Source: Candidatus Promineofilum glycogenicum
GTDB taxonomy: Bacteria; Chloroflexota; Anaerolineae; Promineifilales; Promineifilaceae
Length of the DNA stretch: 64,000 nt
Reading direction: 5' to 3'
Assembly (NCBI GenBank): GCA_016707605.1
Contig: JADJHJ010000012.1
Coordinates: 1-64,000, forward strand
Shown: positions 59,937 through 64,000 of the stretch, piece by piece
How positions within the stretch are numbered: the stretch's first letter is position 1
How the letters are laid out: every line of letters begins with the position of its first letter
The notes under the pieces: model-generated
Databases searched by the model: none
Seen by the model: only the letters and a program-made list of their open reading frames with translations
Told to the model about the DNA's origin: nothing
Program-made: the position numbers and the translations under genes

Positions 59937-61769
59937 CTAGCGCCCCCGCACGCTCGGCAGGAAGCTCGTCCGGCCCGTCCTGTCCGCTTGCCACTCAAAC
60001 GCGCCCACGTCGCAGGCCGGGTCGCCGGCGCCGATGTTGCGCGGCCAGCCGCGCTGGTCGATGCCATCCACCGGCGCGGCGCTGCAGCGCGCGTTGGGCA
60101 CGCGGTCGAGGGCGGGGCTGCCCTCCACCAGGGCCTGCGTCGGCGTTGGCCCGCCGTTCCAGGCCAGCGGCGCGAGGATCGCGCTCAGGCCGGCCGTAGG
60201 CACGATGTCGCTGGGGCCGGGGCTTAGGCCCGCCAGACCGGCCGCGCCGCTGTGGCCCAGCAGGTTGAACGCATCGACGTGGATTGGCGTCTGGCAGCCG
60301 TCGACAGGGGCGAGCGCGATCTCTGGGCCGGCCAGGTCGGCCGCGTTGCCGGCCACCAGGACGCCCCGCAGCGTGGCCTGGTGGCACGTGCCCGCCTGGC
60401 TCTTGTAGGCCTCGATGAAGATGCCGCCGCCCTGGCCGCCAATGGAGCTGTCTGGAGTGGTGATCTGGGCCACGTTGCCGCTGATCGTGCTCTGAACGAT
60501 GGTCACGTTGCGGCCGCTGACGGCCAATCCGCCACCCAGGGCGCCGAGATTGTTGCTGATGGTGCTATTGACGATCAGGATATCGCCGCTGCCAAAGAGT
60601 CCACCGCCGCGACCGGCATAATTGTTGCTCGTGGGCTGATACGGCGATTCGACGACGTTGCCGCTGATGGTGCTGCCGCGAATCTCGGCCCCGCCCCAAA
60701 CAGCAAGGCCACCGCCATGACCGCCGTCCGTGTCGCCGCGATTGACGTTGCCGGCGATAAGGCTATCTGTTATGGTGACGTGCCCCCGCGCCGATACCCC
60801 GGCGCCCTCCGCGCTGTAGTAGGAGCCCACCATGTTGCCGACGATCCGGCTGCGGCTGATGGTGGCGTCGCTCACCGCGTGATGGATGTGCACCCCACCG
60901 CCGGCACCCGTCCTCATGCCGGCCGCGCTGTTGTTGCTGATCACGCTATCGCTGATGGCCAGCGGGCCGGCTGTGTAAATGCCGCCGCCCACGCCTGACC
61001 GGCTGAACGACCCATTGTGGCTGATCGTGCTGTTGGTAACGGTCAGCGGGCCGCTGGCGTAGATACCGCCGCCGCGGGTACTGGTGACGTTCAGGAGCCT
61101 GTTGCCAGTGACGGTGACGCCATCGAGGGTCAGACTGCCCACCGAGCGGATGCCGCCGCCCTCGTAGCCGTATTCGAGGTAGCCACCCTCAATCGCCACG
61201 TTGAGCAGGGTCAGCGCCCCCTCGGCCTCAACTTCCAGAATGCGGAAGTCGGGCGTGCCGCTGACGGCGCTGCGGCGGATCGTCGCGCCGTGGCCTTCGA
61301 TGGTCACGGCGGTGGTGATGCCCGGCAGGCCGTTCGAGCCATAATACTCGGCCGGTTCAGTCAGGACGAACAGGCCCGCCTCCGGCAGGACGACGGTGTC
61401 CGGGCCGCTCAGATGGCCGGCGGCGCAGTCCGGGCGCCGTTGGCCGGCTTCGGTGGCCACGGCGTTGCGGATGGCCTCGACCAGCCCGCACCGGCCGTTG
61501 CTGACGTCGGCCACTTCGCCATTGACGACGGCGATGGCCGCGGCCGGCGCGGCGACCAGCGGCCCGGCCAGGGCCAACGCCAGCGCCGTGCCGGCCAGCC
61601 CGACGGCCGCCCGGCGCCACAGTTGCCGCCGCCAGCGGCGCGGCATGGCCGCCAACCGCTGATAGGCCAGGGCGAAGCGCGGCAGCGCGCCGCCGCGTCT
61701 CATCAGGATACTGGCCAGCCACGGCGAGATGGCCGGCGCGGACGAGGGTTCAAGCGGGTTGTGGGACAT
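59937..61769 (-). CDS. exported right-handed beta-helix (choice-of-anchor Q-type) protein
   Basis: About 610 residues from ATG 61769 (GGAG upstream). A long basic N-terminal region precedes a signal segment (AAVGLAGTALALALAGPLVAAPA). Then comes a parallel beta-helix with many SxISGN / GGGIxxxG units (NSTISHNGSFSRSGVGGGIY, STISGNVVESPYQP) like chlamydial PMP and pectate lyase folds. It ends in the conserved block DIVPTAGLSAILAPLAWNGGPTPT ... SPALDRVPNARC ... VDGIDQRGWPR ... CDVGAFEW, the choice-of-anchor Q element. It is a paralogue of the next gene and tandem with it. Probably adhesive or polysaccharide-acting; no catalytic residues assigned. Confidence 0.88.
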   Translation of the reverse strand: MSHNPLEPSSAPAISPWLASILMRRGGALPRFALAYQRLAAMPRRWRRQLWRRAAVGLAGTALALALAGPLVAAPAAAIAVVNGEVADVSNGRCGLVEAIRNAVATEAGQRRPDCAAGHLSGPDTVVLPEAGLFVLTEPAEYYGSNGLPGITTAVTIEGHGATIRRSAVSGTPDFRILEVEAEGALTLLNVAIEGGYLEYGYEGGGIRSVGSLTLDGVTVTGNRLLNVTSTRGGGIYASGPLTVTNSTISHNGSFSRSGVGGGIYTAGPLAISDSVISNNSAAGMRTGAGGGVHIHHAVSDATISRSRIVGNMVGSYYSAEGAGVSARGHVTITDSLIAGNVNRGDTDGGHGGGLAVWGGAEIRGSTISGNVVESPYQPTSNNYAGRGGGLFGSGDILIVNSTISNNLGALGGGLAVSGRNVTIVQSTISGNVAQITTPDSSIGGQGGGIFIEAYKSQAGTCHQATLRGVLVAGNAADLAGPEIALAPVDGCQTPIHVDAFNLLGHSGAAGLAGLSPGPSDIVPTAGLSAILAPLAWNGGPTPTQALVEGSPALDRVPNARCSAAPVDGIDQRGWPRNIGAGDPACDVGAFEWQADRTGRTSFLPSVRGR

Positions 61770-61935
61770 GGTCTGGCTCCAACAGGCGCACACGAAGACC
61801 GCTACGAGTGAAACGACACGACGTGATGCCGCGCGGTCCCGTGACCAGTCTGGCCGCGGGAACGAACGCTTGGGACACGTTGATTATAGCACCAATGGGG
61901 AAAAGCAGGTTGCGTTGCGGGGAAAAGCGAAAGAA

Positions 61936-61969
61936 AGACCTCAGAGGTCGCGAAAGACCTCTGAGGTCT
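61936..61969 (-). terminator. 14-bp perfect hairpin after the second beta-helix gene
   Basis: Arms AGACCTCAGAGGTC and GACCTCTGAGGTCT (61936-61949, 61956-61969) with a 6-base loop, 11 bases after the stop codon of the gene at 61981-64000 and followed on the minus strand by a T-rich run. Confidence 0.7.
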
Positions 61970-61980
61970 GATGGATAGGG

Positions 61981-64000
61981 CTACGGGGCCATCTCCAACC
62001 CGTCGATGGCGACCGGGAAGCCCGCCGCCGAGCCGTCCCAGAAGAGCGACGGCGTGTAGCCGCCCGGCGCGCCGCTGGGCGTCAGCTTGACGATGTCGCG
62101 GCCGTCGCCGGCGATCCCACCCAGGTTGAACGCGCCGACGATGCTGACGTAGAGGTCGCCCGTCGCCGGGTCAATCCACAGGGCGTTGACGTCTTCGACC
62201 GCCAGGCCAGGGATGGCCGTGCCGTTGAAGAACTCCGACCACTGGCCGTTGCCCAGGTTGAAGCCGAGAACGTCCTCGTCCTGCGCCTTCAGCGCACTAT
62301 TGTCCGGCCGCATCACCGCCGCCGCGCCGCTGGTCGAGAGGGCCAGACGGCCGTTGCTGGCCAGCCCCAGGGCGTCGATCTTCTCGCCGGCGGTCGACAG
62401 CAGGTTGTCGGAGCCGTCGAACGCCTTGGTGAATGCCCCGGCGGTGTTGTTGCCGGTGCTGGTGGGGGTAAAGCGCAGCACGTCCTGCGCGGCGACGTTG
62501 CCCACGCCGGGCACGTTTTGCGGCGCGGCCAGCGACAGCAGGATGTGGCCGTTGCCCTCGATCTCGAAGGCGGTGACGTTCTTGGTGATGCCCACGTCGG
62601 AGGCGTCGAAGTGCATCGACCAGCCGCCGGCGGGGGTGAACTGGATGATGTCGCCGGGGGCGAAGGCCACGCCGCCGACGGTGCCGTTGCCCGTGGCCGA
62701 CAGGTAGAAGCTTAGTTGGGCCACGGGCGCGCCGGCGCGCTCGAACGAACCGGCGTCGCACTCGTTATTGGTCACGCCGCCGGTGGCGTTCTGGTTGCGC
62801 GGTTGGCCGCGCTGATCGACGCCGTTGACGGGGGCGGTGGTGCAGGAGGCGTTCGGCGCGCGGTCGAGAGCCGGGCTGTTGGCCGGCAGAGCGTGGGTCA
62901 TTGTCGGCCCGCCGTTGTCGGCCAGGGGCGAGAGGATGGCGTTGAGGCCAACCGAAGGCACGATGTCGGTCGCGCCAGGGGTGAAGCCAACTAGACCGTC
63001 GTCACCGGCGCGGCCGAAGACGTTGATGGCGTTGACGACCATTGTCGGAGTGCAACCGGTCGTGGGAGCTTCGAGCCATGCCTCGCGGCCGTTGTCGGTC
63101 GCCATGTTGCCGGACAGAATGACGCCGCGTAGCGTGCTCGTCGAGCAAGAATCATGCAGACCCCAGCCGAATACGCCGCCGCCCAAGCCGGAGAACCCGC
63201 CGTTTTCGGGGTCGGGCGAGCCAATTCGCAGTGCCTCATTACCGGTGATTGTGCTGTGGGTGACCGTCAATTGGTCAGCGTTGAACAGACCACCGCCATG
63301 GGTTGCCGTATTGCCACTGATCGTCGAGTTGACGATGGCGGCCGTACCCGAATTGTTCAGCCCGCCGCCCAGGCCGAGAAATCCGATGTAGTCAGGCTCG
63401 TCGGGGAAAACTCCCGGCGATATATTGCCGGTGATTGCACTGGACCTGACAGTCAATTGAGCTTCGTTGTGCAGGCCGCCACCGTGGCCCGCGGTATTGC
63501 TGCTGACCGTCGAATTGACGATGTCGGTTGCGCCCCAGTTGCTCAGTCCGCCGCCGAGGCCTGGTACATACGCACTGCTATCACCGTCAATGGTTTGCTC
63601 GGCCAGGTTGCCCGCGATGACACTGCCGGTGATCGTCGCCTGGCCGACGACCAACACGCCCCCACCCCACCCCGATTCGTCGCTCCCGGCCTGCGACGTG
63701 TTGCCGGCGATGGTGCTGTCAACAATCGCCGCCGTCGCCTGAAAGCCCACATAGACGCCCCCGCCAGAACCGCCATAATAGTGGGACCAGGCCACGTTGT
63801 CGGCAATAGTGCTGCCAGTGATCGTTGCCGTTTCGCTGATGTGGACAGCGCCGCCGGAGAACGCAGTGTTGTCAGTTAAGGTGGTGGCGCTGATCGTGAG
63901 GTTGCCCCTGGCGCATACCCCACCACCCTTGCCGTAGAGGTAGGACGTGCTGTTGCCGGTCACGGTCGAACCGGTAATCGTCGTGACACCGCCGGAACTG
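61981..64000 (-). CDS. exported beta-helix protein with C-terminal repeat domain (N terminus beyond window)
   Basis: About 673 residues are visible; the frame is still open at base 64000. The N-terminal part is a beta-helix of SxISGNxA / GGGxxxxG turns. Then come the choice-of-anchor Q block (DIVPSVGLNAILSPLADNGGPTMTHALP ... SPALDRAPNASC ... VNGVDQRGQPRN) and a C-terminal segment of three ~90-residue repeats (IIQFTPAGGWSMHFDASDVGITKNVTAFEI, VLRFTPTSTGNN ... KIDALGL, VLGFNLGNGQWSEFFNGTAIPGLAVEDVNAL). The repeats are like the protein at 51694-52698. Probably surface-located. Confidence 0.85.
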   Translation of the reverse strand, partial: SSGGVTTITGSTVTGNSTSYLYGKGGGVCARGNLTISATTLTDNTAFSGGAVHISETATITGSTIADNVAWSHYYGGSGGGVYVGFQATAAIVDSTIAGNTSQAGSDESGWGGGVLVVGQATITGSVIAGNLAEQTIDGDSSAYVPGLGGGLSNWGATDIVNSTVSSNTAGHGGGLHNEAQLTVRSSAITGNISPGVFPDEPDYIGFLGLGGGLNNSGTAAIVNSTISGNTATHGGGLFNADQLTVTHSTITGNEALRIGSPDPENGGFSGLGGGVFGWGLHDSCSTSTLRGVILSGNMATDNGREAWLEAPTTGCTPTMVVNAINVFGRAGDDGLVGFTPGATDIVPSVGLNAILSPLADNGGPTMTHALPANSPALDRAPNASCTTAPVNGVDQRGQPRNQNATGGVTNNECDAGSFERAGAPVAQLSFYLSATGNGTVGGVAFAPGDIIQFTPAGGWSMHFDASDVGITKNVTAFEIEGNGHILLSLAAPQNVPGVGNVAAQDVLRFTPTSTGNNTAGAFTKAFDGSDNLLSTAGEKIDALGLASNGRLALSTSGAAAVMRPDNSALKAQDEDVLGFNLGNGQWSEFFNGTAIPGLAVEDVNALWIDPATGDLYVSIVGAFNLGGIAGDGRDIVKLTPSGAPGGYTPSLFWDGSAAGFPVAIDGLEMAP

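Overview
The window is a GC-rich, gene-dense bacterial chromosome segment. It most resembles an uncultured or filamentous Chloroflexota (Anaerolineae/Ardenticatenia-like); this is inference. The grounds are long regulators with class III cyclase, AAA+ and TPR parts, a protein kinase-WD40 fusion, secreted proteins carrying PPC, HYDIN-like and beta-helix domains, a DUF5667 protein, an EAD-type adaptor, ALDH and GMC enzymes with C-terminal membrane anchors, and heavy intergenic repeat content. No rRNA, tRNA, CRISPR array, integrase or transposase was seen.

Layout. 0-8.4 kb: a TPR tail, a frameshifted secreted subtilase, MgtE, a lipoprotein, a haem-binding protein and a broken membrane glycosyltransferase. 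8.4-11.5 kb: an envelope sigma-factor locus whose two exported partners carry long Asp/Asn repeats. 11.5-20.8 kb: DUF1992, a giant cyclase/AAA+/TPR regulator, a TAXI protein, and a cisplatin-type DNA ligase separated from its exonuclease partner by a toxin-antitoxin-like pair. 20.9-28.4 kb: an esterase, the kinase-WD40 protein, and an EAD protein plus ParB-like operon led by a 20-bp hairpin. 28.6-34.5 kb: a tandem S51 (cyanophycinase-like) protein, two UbiA prenyltransferases, a CoA-binding protein, a 33-aa membrane protein and a membrane cyclase. 35-45 kb: a DUF5060/DUF4038-like protein, a GMC oxidase-aldehyde dehydrogenase pair and a GT39-like transferase. 45-53.5 kb: Uma2, stress-like proteins, a DEAD-box helicase, a HYDIN-like secreted protein, a DsbA/FrnE protein and a ferritin-like protein followed by a candidate small RNA. 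53.6-64 kb: pyrC and pyrB, an alpha-carbonic anhydrase, a wax-ester synthase family enzyme, and paralogous secreted beta-helix proteins.

The most unusual aspect is the repeat landscape. Many intergenic gaps hold a palindromic element whose arms are runs of about 7-bp words (different words at different loci), or a member of a GTAGC-bounded palindrome family, or a 67-98 bp tandem repeat built around an 11-bp palindrome. Several reading frames end inside these elements and take their stop codon from them, and at least two elements sit in frame inside genes. Several genes appear leaderless, with a -10 box exactly 6 nt before the start codon. At least eight genes show frameshifts or stops, so either the assembly has indel errors or the region is decaying; this limits confidence in exact ends.
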